From the NCBI RefSeq assembly GCF_000002235.5, contig NW_022145609.1, forward strand, positions 37,374,130 to 37,438,129: DNA of 64,000 bases, written 5' to 3'. Source of the DNA: Strongylocentrotus purpuratus (Eukaryota > Echinodermata > Echinoidea > Camarodonta > Strongylocentrotidae). Position 1 is the stretch's first letter. Each line of letters opens with the position of its first letter. Below the pieces are notes generated by a model. It was not told the DNA's origin. It did no database searches and saw only the letters and a program-made list of their open reading frames with translations. The position numbers were made by a program, and so were the translations under genes. Shown here piece after piece: positions 1-10,799 of the stretch.

Positions 1-1
1 C

Positions 2-1516
2 GTGTACCTTACTATAAAGCACTTCCGCTATATGCTAGATGGTCGAGTTTTCTTTGTGTACACTGATCACAAGCCCTTGACATATTCATTCTTGGCACGG
101 CCGGATCGCCATAGTCCTCGTGAGATTAGGCATCTTGACTTTATCTCGCAATTTACCACCGACCTTCGTTATGTGAAAGGGCAGGATAATGTAGTAGCCG
201 ACACATTGTCCAGACCTGATATCAGTGCATTGCATACTGATACTCAGATTGACTTAGATCTTCTTGCTAACGCGCAGGAAGCAGATCCGGAGTTGCAAGC
301 TTTCCTTAAATCCGGATCCGATACTTCTATGGTTCTCGAAACCGTACCGATCTTGATCACCGGTGGCAAAATCATTTGTGATACTTCACACGGTCTCACG
401 CGTCCTTTCGTTCCACAGGATCATAGGCGGGCCGTGTTCAACGCCATTCACGGATTGTCTCACCCAGGTGTACGCGCTACACAGCGTGCTATTGCTTCGC
501 GTTTTATTTGGCCTGGGATGAACAAAACTGTCCGTAAATGGGCTCAGGAATGTCTTCCTTGCCAAAAGTCGAAGATAGTTCGACATGTGAAGGCGCCCCT
601 TGGAACCTTCAGTACGCCCGACGCACGATTTTCGCACGTGCACATTGATCTGGTGGGTCCGTTACCTACTTCGAACGGTAACAAGTATTTACTCACCTGC
701 GTTGACCGATACACGAGATGGCCTGAAGCTATACCGATTGCCGACATCACCGCCGAAACGGTCGCCAAAGCTTTCGTTGACAGATGGATCGCAGTGTTCG
801 GAGCGCCCGACACTATCACCACTGACCGCGGCCGTCAATTCGAATCTCGACTCTTTGCGGAGTTAACCAAACTTTTGGGAACAACCCGCATTCGAACTAC
901 CGCATACCACCCAGCTGCAAATGGCTTGGTCGAAAGGTTCCACCGACAACTCAAGGGTTCTTTGAAGGCCCATGAGGATCCGGCACATTGGACCGAATAT
1001 TTGCCTTTGACACTTCTTGGTATTCGTACCACGGTTAAAGAAGACTTGTCATGCTCGCCAGCAGAGTTAGTCTACGGGACTACTCTCCGATTGCCCGGAC
1101 AATTCGTAGCACCAAAGCGCGTTGAAGTTGACCCTTCCGATTATGTTTCGCGTTTGCGTCAGCACATGTCCTCTTGTACGGCCACACCGACTAGGGCGAG
1201 ACAAGGCCGAAGTTACGTCCCTCGTGACCTGTTTAAGTGCTCGCATGTTTTCGTTAGAGTAGACGCTGTCCGCAAGCCCTTGCAGCAACCCTACAAAGGG
1301 CCATATATGGTGTTGAAGCGCAATGAAAAGTTCTTTACCATCGGTCTTAACGGGAAGCGCGATCAAGTAAGCATTGATCGGTTAAAGGTCGCATATGTGG
1401 AAGAGCGCGCTAACCACGAGGTTGTGCAGGAAGACAAGGTCGTTACACCAGTTCGCCAAACTAGATCTGGACGACACGTCCATTTTCCCAAGCGATATAT
1501 TGCAGTATGTTGTTAG
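2..1516 (+). CDS. Ty3/Gypsy Pol polyprotein, C-terminal part (RNase H end and integrase)
   Basis: This open frame runs in from the left edge, so the first residue is not a real start. Residues about 1-71 are the end of the RNase H domain ([10 protein letters not shown] with D22; [10 protein letters not shown]), which removes RNA from the RNA:DNA hybrid. Residues about 150-190 form the HHCC zinc-binding module of integrase ([12 protein letters not shown] ... CLPCQKSK). The catalytic core follows, with D216 (HIDLVGP), D275 ([10 protein letters not shown]) and E311 (NGLVERFHR), the D,D35E spacing of retroelement integrases. A GPY/F-like module ([13 protein letters not shown] ... DRLKV) lies near residues 420-460. 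No stop or frameshift is visible. The tail after about residue 465 is basic and has no recognised chromodomain. Confidence 0.95.
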   Translation: MYLTIKHFRYMLDGRVFFVYTDHKPLTYSFLARPDRHSPREIRHLDFISQFTTDLRYVKGQDNVVADTLSRPDISALHTDTQIDLDLLANAQEADPELQAFLKSGSDTSMVLETVPILITGGKIICDTSHGLTRPFVPQDHRRAVFNAIHGLSHPGVRATQRAIASRFIWPGMNKTVRKWAQECLPCQKSKIVRHVKAPLGTFSTPDARFSHVHIDLVGPLPTSNGNKYLLTCVDRYTRWPEAIPIADITAETVAKAFVDRWIAVFGAPDTITTDRGRQFESRLFAELTKLLGTTRIRTTAYHPAANGLVERFHRQLKGSLKAHEDPAHWTEYLPLTLLGIRTTVKEDLSCSPAELVYGTTLRLPGQFVAPKRVEVDPSDYVSRLRQHMSSCTATPTRARQGRSYVPRDLFKCSHVFVRVDAVRKPLQQPYKGPYMVLKRNEKFFTIGLNGKRDQVSIDRLKVAYVEERANHEVVQEDKVVTPVRQTRSGRHVHFPKRYIAVCC

Positions 1517-1797
1517 ATTGGTTAATGTTTTATCTCACTGGTTAGTGATACATGTATTGTAATAAGTATTGTATTGTAATAAGTATTGTATTGTAATATT
1601 ATATTGTAATAAGTAACACCTGGTTTGAATGCACCCCAGGGAGTAGATGCTGGAAAGCACTGAATCCAATGACCAGAATTAATATTTTGTCAAAGATATG
1701 TGAGATATAATAAGTGCTATATACAAGCTGAATATTGTTAGTATTATTGTTGATATGTATTGATCGTAAGTAAGTGATTTTTCATGACTTCCTTACT

Positions 1798-1811
1798 AAG
1801 GGGGGATTTAA
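1798..1811 (+). other. polypurine tract next to the 3' LTR
   Basis: AAGGGGGGATTTAA directly precedes the TG that starts the LTR. A purine-rich run at this position primes plus-strand DNA synthesis in LTR retrotransposons. The role is inferred from position and composition. Confidence 0.7.
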
Positions 1812-3082
1812 TGTAGTGACCAAACTCGTTTTTACCATTACAAAACTTGGTTTTTTATTTAAGAACACCGTACAGCATATTGGGTGTGTCTAATTTAAAA
1901 CATACGTGTCAGACCCGAAGCCTCATTACTTTAATGGTCACGTGGGTCTGTGTACTTACGTTAAGGACAAAGTAGTCCCTTGATTATTTATCTATAAATT
2001 GTTTGTAGGTAAAGTTAAATGGACCGTAATGAAATTATGATATTTTCTCATGTATGTTTTATTGTTCTATCCTAAACTTGATCATTATACTTAGTTCAGA
2101 AGGATGTGCATTCATGCTCGAAAAGTAGTCCTTACGAATGCGCGCTATGTCAGGCAAGGCCCTGATGGGTATTTTATATAGCGGACATTCGTTCACTTGT
2201 TTTAAGCGATGCTGGTCTGTCTCCATTTACTCCGACACGCTTAAGTTTTGCCGTCAATGTAGCCTTTTTGTGTTGCACCATTTTTAACAGGTATGTAGAG
2301 ATAATTGAATATATTTGATGCTATTGAGTTTTACTTTGCTACCAGTGTTTATGATGCCGTAATATACGAGTCTGTTCATTAATTGTATATTATGTAATGA
2401 GATGTTTTATTCACTGTACGGTAGAAACGTACCGAGGCATGTTAAATGTATTCTTCTGTTATTTACGGGATTGATGAGTAGTCTGTAAGCATCAGACTCG
2501 GTTTATATATCATGGGGATTTTTACAACAAATACTGATTTAAATGTAAAAGTCCATAGTATATAATTGATGTTTCATGTTTTTTTCTACTTTAGCCGCTG
2601 AGGCGTAAGTTGAGGTTACTGAGGTTACAAACTACGCTACAAAGCTACAATTGACGATGACGTATGATTTTTTCTTACCCGTGTGACATTTAGTCTAGGG
2701 TGAGTTGCGTAGGATTATTTATGTTGTGTATGCAATTTATTGTAGTTAAGACTATTTGATATCTATACATGCATTTACAGATAATATTGAATACTATGTA
2801 TTTTATTTCTTGGTTTCTTAATTGCATTTCAATGTATATGAACTGAACTGAACTGTACTGCATTTTGTCTACAGAAATTTAAACCAAATGATGACTTGCA
2901 TGATTTAATTATGTGATTATTGTACTTATGATGCTTTTGTTTTATTTTTCTGTACAATGCAGGGGTTTCCGTTTTCCGTTTTTATTTATAAACGAAATAA
3001 ACTCCATTTGCACTTCACCATGGCGTCTCAACTTCTTCATTTTTGTTGGCTATAATTTAAACCGTGGACCACGCGTCCCACA
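1812..3082 (+). repeat. 3' LTR (about 1.27 kb)
   Basis: It starts TGTAGTGACC after the polypurine tract and ends GTCCCACA, giving the TG...CA ends expected of an LTR. An AATAAA signal lies near 2996. The right boundary is placed where the sequence becomes the dispersed repeat also seen near 7857 and 32860. The 5' LTR is outside the window, so the boundaries cannot be checked against it. The short TGAAC run near 2841 lies inside the LTR and is not a LINE tail. Confidence 0.7.
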
Positions 3083-3119
3083 AAGTAAACGGGCTTCCTT
3101 GCATAATTTGAATATTAGG
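3083..3119 (+). repeat. dispersed repeat R2, left piece (continues at about 5366)
   Basis: AAGTAAACGGGCTTCCTTGC and the following bases match 32860-32890. The next part of that repeat (CACTGCTAACGTTTA...) reappears only at about 5366, after a 2.2-kb interruption. Confidence 0.65.
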
Positions 3120-3607
3120 ACCCCCCCCCCCCGGGGGGGGGGGGTACTCACGGATATTGGGTATACGGGGATATGCCGCTCGGGAGGGTGACTTTTTCAG
3201 GAAAGATCCTTAGACATGGGTCCCCTTTTCATAACAAAATCCTTTTTTCATTTATTCCTTTCCCCTCTTTGCTCCCTCATTTTCTCCGGGATTTGGTGTT
3301 TTGGTCCTAAATACTCGAGCCTACATTGTAAATGCCTAAATCTCTCCCATCTCTAAATAAATCCGGGGCCTTCCAGTGTACGAGGTGTACGTAGCTCGTA
3401 AACTCAACTAGACCCCGGGGTGCCACGTTTATCAGGACCCATGGGCCCTATACCGGGTACTCATATGGCATAATGCGCGCTAGGTATGGTATCCGCCCGT
3501 ATAGTGGTAGTACCACCGGGAACTTGTAGCGCTTTGTAATGATATGATCGGCAGCTGCGTACCCTCTGCCCAGCAGCCGGGCAGCTCAGCAGCGTGGCTC
3601 AAGCTAT

Positions 3608-4048
3608 CTCTAAATTACAGGGATTTAAAATTTAAATCTTAAGCCGGATTTGAATGAAATTAAATCCATAAAGATTGATTTTTAATCTTAAAAGATTGCT
3701 AAACTGGTTCTTAATCCGAGTTTCAAATATATTTTTTTCAATCCCAAAAGATTAAAAAAAGTTCCGAAAATTAACGGCAAATTGACCAATCCTGGCGATA
3801 AGATTTTGTCACATGACAAAGAAGTCCCAAAAAGGATTGCTTTTAAATCTTTATCAGGGTTAATTTTAATCTAGAAAGATTTATAATTTAAATCTTTTGA
3901 ACTTATTTTTTAATCCTTTACAGATTAAAACTTTTTAATCCTAGCGAAGATTAATTTTAAATCCACATCGATTGGTCCCTACCTACAGTACATGAAAGAT
4001 TTAAAAATAAATCCTATAGATTTAAATTTAAATCCCTGTAATTTAGAG
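3608..4048. mobile_element. fold-back MITE, 441 bp, AT-rich
   Basis: The left end CTCTAAATTACAGGGATTTA and the right end (TAAATCCCTGTAATTTAGAG) are reverse complements, and the similarity continues for about 30 bp. The interior repeats short AATCTT/AAGATT motifs in both orientations. GTGGCTCAAG lies just left and GTGGCTAAGG just right of the pair, a possible imperfect target duplication. No coding frame is present. Confidence 0.7.
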
Positions 4049-4165
4049 TGGCTAAGGAGCTTTATATTCCACATACTAAGAATCTTGCTCTACGATTGGT
4101 CATAAGTAAATCACGTGATCAAAGATAGTTCGCCCATCATTGATGGGAGATCGAAGCAAAAAGTT

Positions 4166-4260
4166 CGTTGCCCTTTGTAGATAGTGCTACTATCTACAAA
4201 GGGCAACGCACTTTCACTTAAGATAGAGGTACTATCTACAAAGGGCAACGCACTTTCACT
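4166..4260. repeat. perfect 20-bp hairpin plus 30-bp direct repeat
   Basis: CGTTGCCCTTTGTAGATAGT (4166-4185) is followed after GCT by its exact reverse complement (4189-4208). The right arm plus CACTTTCACT is then repeated exactly at 4231-4260, 42 bp downstream. This is direct sequence observation. The function is unknown. Confidence 0.9.
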
Positions 4261-4506
4261 GAAGATTATCCAAAAGCGCACTAAAACAGGCGTAATTAAG
4301 CGCGCATTACCAATGAGCGCAATTAAACCAAACACATGCGCGCACCGTACCCTCAAGGGGTTAGGTAAAACTGTTTAACCTTTTTGGTGTGAATTTGGGC
4401 ATGGTGTCTTTTATGTAGATGCATACACGTCCTTTTCTTTTTGTAGTTAAATTGTTTTAGATGTGGAATATAAAGCAAATAATCACCTTTTGGTTTCAGG
4501 CGATGG

Positions 4507-4608
4507 CAAACTATCACTTCCTCGTAGATCAGAATGTATACGCTATCTTTCCGAAGCGAAGCTGAGGAAAGATAGCTACATCCAGATCGCCTCGGAAGTG
4601 ATAGTTTG
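4507..4608. repeat. nested palindrome
   Basis: The outer arms CAAACTATCACTTCC (4507-4521) and GGAAGTGATAGTTTG (4594-4608) enclose inner arms GCTATCTTTCC (4542-4552) and GGAAAGATAGC (4566-4576). The pattern resembles other fold-back inserts in this window (6908-7090, 23842-24006). Confidence 0.8.
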
Positions 4609-5600
4609 TCTCATCACCTTCACCAACGGTAGTTATTTGCTTAATATAGCCGTGCTTGAGAGCTCGTGTATGGGTACGTTAATTAAAACAGTAAAAGTCC
4701 TTTAATCAAAACAGATGCTAGAGTTGCTAGCACAGTATAATTATGTTGCATGGTGTTTTCATCTTTATGTGTGTAAACTACTTGTAAACTACATGTAGTA
4801 TGGTACAGTTTACTAACAAAGAATTGTATCGAGAAACTGCAAAATGATTGGCCATTGTATTAATACACACATAGGTGCATTAATATTCTGGCCGTGTATT
4901 AAAAGCTATGCTATTGATTTTCAATATTTCAAACACCACTGTACAAAATTCAACCAATTTCACTCCAAATCGGTACTTTAATGACGATTGGTGACACCTA
5001 AATAGCAGTAAAATACTTTTGTTTTCAACTTAGAATAATTAAAAAAAATCAAATTGTGAGTCCACTGTCAAACTTGCCGATCATTCGCATCGGCATAATT
5101 GTGTGCATCTGTGTGTTATGAGTGTATTGACTATTCATGTATTTAAATGCTGCCTATTAACACATAAGGCAATGCTAAAGGTCAATACGCATTAGCGTTG
5201 ACTCTCTATATGCTTTCCTGGAGTGTATTATTACAGCTTTAAAAAATGTAATATTTAAAGTTTGAAATCCTTAGACATGGGTCCATTTTTCACAAAAAAT
5301 CCTTAGACATGGGTACCTATTTACAGCAAAAATATGGGTACCCCCCGGGATTAATAGGCACTGCTAACGTTTATATTTCACAGATTGTATATTCGTGACA
5401 TGTTCATAATTCCTGAAAAGTTCTACAGAATTTGATGTTGGCTGCTAATGTGACTAGATCTAAGTACCTTTAAAGCAAAATTGTGGAAAAATCTAAATCG
5501 CAAAAGAATTTCTATTTGAAACGCCCTCGGGGGTGATAGAAGGGCCGGTATGAACACCACCTTGGGAGTGATAATTCCCACTATCATCCTCATGAGCAGT

Positions 5601-5905
5601 CAGGGGCGGCGATCCCGGGGAGGACGGGGGGACACGTCCCCCCCCCCCCCTCAATTTTTTTTAGGGGGGATCGTCCCCCCTGGAAATTTGAAAAAGTGCA
5701 AAAAAAATTGTATAGCATATACAGAATAATGACTGCGACACACTTTTAGGCTCCGGAGGGCCCAAGAGTGCAGCGTTTAGACTAATAAAATTGCAAAAAA
5801 ATTCTCGCTCGGTCGCTACGCTCCCTCGCATAACATCCTTGTAAAAAAAAAAAAAAAAAATCGCATTTTGTCCCCCCCGGTCATTAACAGAAATCGCCGC
5901 CCCTG
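5601..5905. mobile_element. hAT-like non-autonomous element, 305 bp, perfect 8-bp TSD
   Basis: The element starts CAGGGGCGGCGATCCCGGGG and ends AATCGCCGCCCCTG. TGAGCAGT occurs immediately on both sides (5593-5600 and 5906-5913). Eight-base duplications and CAGGG termini are typical of the hAT superfamily. The interior has G-, C- and A-runs and no coding frame, so movement would need a transposase supplied elsewhere. Confidence 0.85.
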
Positions 5906-6476
5906 TGAGCAGTCAATATTTGTATATTATCCCCTCGCCGACGAAGTCGGAGGGGATATAGTAACGCTGCCGTCCGTCCTTTCGTGCGTGCGTGCGTCCG
6001 TAACAAATTTGGTTTCCGATCGATAACTTCATTAATGTTTGACAGATTTTAATGATATTTGATATGAAGGTACATGATATCAAAATACAGGCTAAGTTCG
6101 ATTTTGGAGTACGTATGTCAAAGGTCAAAGGTCATAGCTCATTAAATATGCGAACAAATACACATCTGGTTTCTGATCGATAACTTTAGTTGATATGAAG
6201 GTACATGGTATCAAAACACAGCCTAAGTTCAATTTCCGAGTATGTAGGTCAAGGGTCATAGCTCATTAAATATGCGAATCTGGTTTCCATTCGATAACTT
6301 GAGTAATGTTTGACCAATTTTAATGAAATTTGATATGAAGGTACATGATATCAAAACACAGCCTAAGTTCAATTTCCGAGTATGTAGGTCAAAGGTCATA
6401 GCTCATTAAATATTCGAATCTGGTTTCGGATCCATAACTTTAGTATTGTTTGACGGATTTTAATGAAATTTGATAT

Positions 6477-7187
6477 TGTATTGTATTGTATTTATTTTCC
6501 GTCATTTAAAAATACATCAACATATATATATATTTATACAACTCACTCCCAGATCCTTATCAAATGATTGGTCATGGGCGGGCACGTGTGATTCATTAAC
6601 TGAGCCTATTGCACTCGTTTTCATGAAAAGGAGTGCAATATTTTTCAGTACTATTGAACTCGTTTTCAGAACGCAGTAGTGCGCGTAGAGGTTAGAGCGC
6701 TTAATACTGCGTGAGCATGAGCCTATTCTTGCGCAGCACTATGCGTAAATGGGTAGGTAATTAGTGCGCTTGCTATATCTATAGCTATGTGCGCGCACTA
6801 AATTAAGCCTTATTAAACTTGAGATTTATTTGTCAGCCATTTACTACCACGAAACAATCTTGAATGAATTATTTCTACATCAAATAACAAGGATCTAGGA
6901 GCTTCGTTGTATAAAACAAATGATGCATGTTTTCATTCGTTCATTATACGATCTATCCGCCTTCGTTAATGCTGTGTGTATCTATCGCAATTAGCCTAAC
7001 GGCTTCGTGCGATAGATACACACAGCCTCAACTCGAGTGCGGATAGGTCGTAAAATGAACTCATGCGCATGCATCATTTGTATAATATGTACAATCATAA
7101 AGACACACTTATAAAAAAGAAAGACGGAGGGATGGCCCTACTCAGCGTTGTTAGCATAACAATGCTGGTTTATAGAGGGGTCCCTAT
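6477..7187 (-). mobile_element. 711-bp insertion with 11-bp target duplication, probable retroposon
   Basis: AAATTTGATAT flanks the insert exactly on both sides (6466-6476 and 7188-7198) inside a satellite unit. The left end reads TGTATTGTATTGTATTTATT; on the minus strand this is an AATAAATACAATACA-type tail, as at the 3' end of a LINE or SINE. An 11-bp duplication fits target-primed integration. The interior also holds a large palindrome (6908-7090), so the insert may be composite. No coding frame was recognised. Confidence 0.6.
6908..7090. repeat. large nested palindrome
   Basis: GCTGTGTGTATCTATCGCA (about 6970) pairs with TGCGATAGATACACACAGC (about 7006). The outer arms CGATCTATCCGC and GCGGATAGGTCG, and then ACAAATGATGCATG with CATGCATCATTTGT, continue the fold. 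The whole block can form one long imperfect hairpin. Confidence 0.75.
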
Positions 7188-7440
7188 AAATTTGATATGA
7201 AGGTACATGATATCAAAACACAGCCAAAGTTTAATGTCCGAGTATGTAGGTCAAAGGTCATAGCTCATTAAATATGCGAATCTGGTTTCCGATCCATAAC
7301 TTTAGTATTGTTTGACGGATTTTAATGAAATTTGATATGAAGGTTCATGGTATCAAAACACAACCTAAGTTCGATTTCAGAGTATGTAGGTCAAAGGTGA
7401 AAGGTCATAGCTCATTAAATATGCAAAAACACCTAATTAT

Positions 7441-9341
7441 ATATGTGAAAATGTGGTTAACTTCCTTGCCTGGTAATATAATAGTATAGTCCAATGGAGG
7501 TATCTTGTTCTGACGAATATAGGCCATTTGTACCCTGCGAGGGGATACTACGCTTTGCGTTGACTTGTTTAGATCTTCCCTCAAAACGAAAGGGCTTGGG
7601 AATGTCTTTTTGTCGGAAAATAACGACCGTTAGTTGTCGAACTAAGTAGTATGATTTTCAGACCCTTGTACCGAATGGTCGCACGTTTTATGCTGCGCAA
7701 ACATTCAATCAGTTTAACTTTGGCCATTACGAGAAGTGGGTTATTGATGCAGACAAATTCTCATTTACCCTTTAAAGCTCATTTCATGTTCATTATTACC
7801 AAAGAAGAAAACAAAAGTCAATCAGTCACTCAATAGTGTTTGACAGTAAAGTCTAGAAAGTTAACGGGCTTCCTTGCATAATTTAAATATTTAATTTCAG
7901 AGTATTGTCTAGAAGCGGTGACAATTCTATACTGATTTACAAAGAACATGAAAGTTGTGATTGCTTTTTGAGAACTTTTTACGAACGGTACAAAGACAGC
8001 ACGATTAACATTAATAATACATCTGTTTATGGTAGTCTTATATATATTACCTCTGCATTTCGAGTCAACCATTGCCATTGTAAAGGTATTTTAAATCATA
8101 ATTTCTTCATGAAATTAGCGCTGATGCGTTTAAGGTTTATATAGGCCTATATAATTATATTTGTATATATTTTGTGAACTTGGGCAAGATATTTTTCCAA
8201 TGTACGAGAAGCAAAGGAAAGTGTTCCAAGAAGTTTTCGATGAAATTGATGATTAACTTACTTCTTAAACTCAATGTATTTCTGTTATTATGTCGTGTAA
8301 TCTTGAGAACAACAGTCGTATGAAAATAAATTAACAACTGCTTTACATAATTATGCACCTCTTCATTTATTGCATATTAAAAAAAGGTAACAAACATTAA
8401 ACATTTATTTTATGATATGCAATATCAGAAAATCTGTGAACATTGGTTAAAATCATGTACATGCTGAAATTCTCCTTTGGGTTCCTACACAATTTATTTT
8501 ATTTGATATGGCCAATGTGGCTCTCGTAAATCAAAGGACACACAATAATGTTTATTCTTGTGTTAATGACATTTATTCATTTCTTAATATCCTTTTTGGG
8601 AGAATAATTCAACGTCATTAGAGAGCTCGCCAGGAAATGTTGACGAGACAGGTTTACAATTAAAATACACGGATGCTATCGAATGCGCTCTCTTTGCAAC
8701 GTTCGAAAATGCAAGATGCAAATCAAAATTATAAGTTTAGAGTTTTGTTTGCTTCCTAAACATCACAGCAGATACTGCATGTACTACATATACAATTATG
8801 TACGAAGTTTCATGGAGGATACCTTTTCGAAAGTTGCCCATAGGAATTTCGTATAATACAAGGAGTTGACAAAAGAGCAAGATTCTGTGTAACAAAATAT
8901 GATTTGTTTGTTATTACTAGAAATTAAACCAAAAAACGAAATAAATCTACTCACAGCCATGACAGTTGTACTCGTGACGAATGTAGAAAATTATCACCAA
9001 AGACCGTTTGAAGTCAGACAGCTCTTGATACGAAGAAAGATTGGTCTATGTGACTTTGCTAAAAGGTTGGTGAATTTATATTCACTAAAATGTAAGCGGG
9101 GCCTGTAAGACTTTGTTGCCTAAAAAGGCTCGATCAAGTTAGTTTTGGGGGTGGTTAGTCAAGAATCTGGCCGATTGAATTTTGATCTCTACCACACCGT
9201 ACCAACGCAAATATTCATATATTCAAATATATACCGAAAGACGTTAAAAGACGGGAGTTGCTGCTACCTTGTTTGGCGTTCAGCAGTAAGGGATAGAGCA
9301 ACGTCGATCTGGCGCTGCTCAGTGGCTGCCGGGCTCACGAT
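7441..9341. other. no recognisable gene; one dispersed-repeat fragment
   Basis: 7819-7897 matches the R2 repeat (CACTCAATAGTGT ... GGGCTTCCTTGCATAATTT) also found at 32818-32885 and 3083. The rest is AT-rich. The open frames here are short (under 85 codons), lack domain motifs and show no supporting splice structure. Confidence 0.5.
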
Positions 9342-9669
9342 CAATAAGGGAGTTTACAGATACAATCTGCGCATTGGCAGATAAAGGTCATTTGTACCAA
9401 AATGGTAAAACCCACAGAGGTGAATACTGGATATGCGCTCATGAAAGTTATGTAACATTATTCATTTATGCACCAACGGTACATTCTATGATACGCAGGT
9501 GGAATTATTCTTTTCAAAAGGGCAAACAAAAGGTATTCATGAAGCACATCTAGGACTCTGGCAGTTATTATTCTAAGATGCTCAAAGTGGAACTTGTCCA
9601 TGTGTAAAAGATCTATGCGGGATATTTGGGGTCATTTGTACGATGTGCTATCTGTAAACTCCCTTATTG
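9342..9669. mobile_element. small TIR element, 328 bp
   Basis: The left end CAATAAGGGAGTTTACAGAT (9342 on) and the right end ATCTGTAAACTCCCTTATTG are perfect reverse complements over 21 bp. GGTCATTTGTAC occurs inside each end in direct orientation. No clear target duplication was seen. Confidence 0.6.
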
Positions 9670-10799
9670 GGCAAAAAGAATTTCCATTTTCGGTTTAACT
9701 TAATAAAATTTGGAGTGGACTTTAAGAGAAAAATATTATTATTATTATTGTTATATTAATATGCAGCGCTAGGATGGCTAGGTTAGGTTTAAAAATGTCG
9801 CGACCAGGGCATGTGTTATAAATGGGAGTGGATAAGCGTAAAAATCTACCAATCGGCAATTCGTATTATCTAGGCACGTGATCCTCTTAAGTAATGAATA
9901 TTCATCTACCACGGTCGAGTAACCAACTTTTTCGGGGCTAGCATTTTATTTTTCGCATGACAAAAGCCGTTAAAAATGGGGAATACCAAACTACATTATT
10001 CTCCATCTAACCATGTCGTGTGCACGAATTTAGTTTTATTTAACGTTTTTTTGAGAAAATTGTTGATGATTGATAACAAGCCCTTTTTGAAACGTTTTGA
10101 ATGGTGTATCATGCTAAAATGATCAGAATACCCTCCTCCACTACTTTCCTTTAAAGTTTTTTTAATGAATTCTTTTTACACGCAGTATTATCTTTATGTT
10201 TGTGTATCATTAAATTACCCTATTCTAACCTGTCAAATTTATTCATCCTCTACAACTAATCTCCGGTGAGGGAAAATCACAAACAAGTAACAACAAAAAG
10301 TTTTGAATGTTTTCGCTTGACCTGAAATTTTCGGACGTCAGTTGTGCTCCTCAAATCATACGGTATACCCTCAGCTCCCCTAGTGACCAACACAAATCAT
10401 TCCCCCATGCAGGGCCGCGCCCTTCCCTTTCTTCTGTTACTGGTAAGATAATATTCACTAGGTATTAAATATGAACAATTTAAACCCTTTTTATTTCGCG
10501 TGAGAATGTACGTACTTGTTCCGTGAAGGAAAACAAAAATCGTTTGATTAATTCAGGATGTTTGTGAAGCCAGGATATCCATGTTTTCCGATGTTCTGTG
10601 CCGTTGGTGTGTTAAATGTTATTTTTAAGCTATGAGATTCCGCTTTTAGGGATGACAAATAAACATTACGAAAGTTCACCGGAAAAGTTTGGGTGCAAAT
10701 AAATTGAATCTTTGTTATTAGTAAGAGACCAGCCTGTAGGTACCGTGACCAAACTCTGGGAACAAAGGTTTGAAAGTGTTTTTGTATCCCCTCATGAAT
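9670..10799. other. no gene; dispersed repeat shared with 17640-17900
   Basis: 10557-10710 (GGATGTTTGTGAAGCCAGG ... AAAGTTCACCGGAAAAGTTTG) is a direct copy of 17757-17890. 10740-10800 (CTGGGAACAAAGGTTTGAAA) matches 17640-17700 in reverse complement. 9670-10550 has no recognisable feature. Confidence 0.55.

Larger units (their letters stand above)
1..3082 (+). mobile_element. Ty3/Gypsy LTR retrotransposon, 3' half
   Basis: The window opens inside the pol gene of an LTR retrotransposon and contains everything downstream: the end of RNase H, integrase, a short non-coding stretch (1517-1797), a polypurine tract and the 3' LTR. The 5' LTR, gag, protease and reverse transcriptase lie outside. The 3' flank (AAGTAAACGGGCTTCCTTGC, from 3083) is also found near 7857 and 32860, where it is preceded by CTAGA instead of the LTR, so the element inserted into a dispersed repeat. 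The pol frame is open to its end, so the copy is probably fairly young. Confidence 0.92.
3120..5365. mobile_element. unclassified 2.2-kb insertion with C/G homopolymer ends
   Basis: The uninterrupted repeat at 32860-32960 acts as an empty site. Here the same sequence is split between TTGAATATTAGG and ATAGGCACTGCT. The insert starts with a C-run then a G-run (GGGGGTACTCACGG) and ends ATGGGTACCCCCCGGG. Both ends carry CCTTAGACATGGGTCC-like motifs (near 3208, 5270 and 5303). No transposase frame was found. The flanks (ATATTAGG / TTAATAGG) could be a decayed target duplication. It contains a fold-back MITE (3608-4048), the hairpins at 4166-4260 and 4507-4608, and otherwise unrecognised DNA. Confidence 0.45.
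5990..7440 (+). repeat. satellite-like tandem repeat, about 130-140 bp unit, five units
   Basis: Units centred on GATATGAAGGTACATGATAT recur near 6060, 6190, 6333, 7193 and 7333. They also share AGGTCAAAGGTCATAGCTC and ATTAAATATGCGAATCTGG. The first unit is preceded by a CCCTCGCCGACGAAGTCGG fold-back and a GTGCGTGC run. The array is interrupted by the insertion at 6477-7187. No coding signal was seen. Confidence 0.8.

Noticed and set aside
386..1366. Four minus-strand frames of 65-99 codons
   Set aside because: Shadows of the Gypsy pol frame.
2835..2865. LINE (TGAAC)n tail
   Set aside because: Lies inside the Gypsy LTR with no LINE sequence before it.
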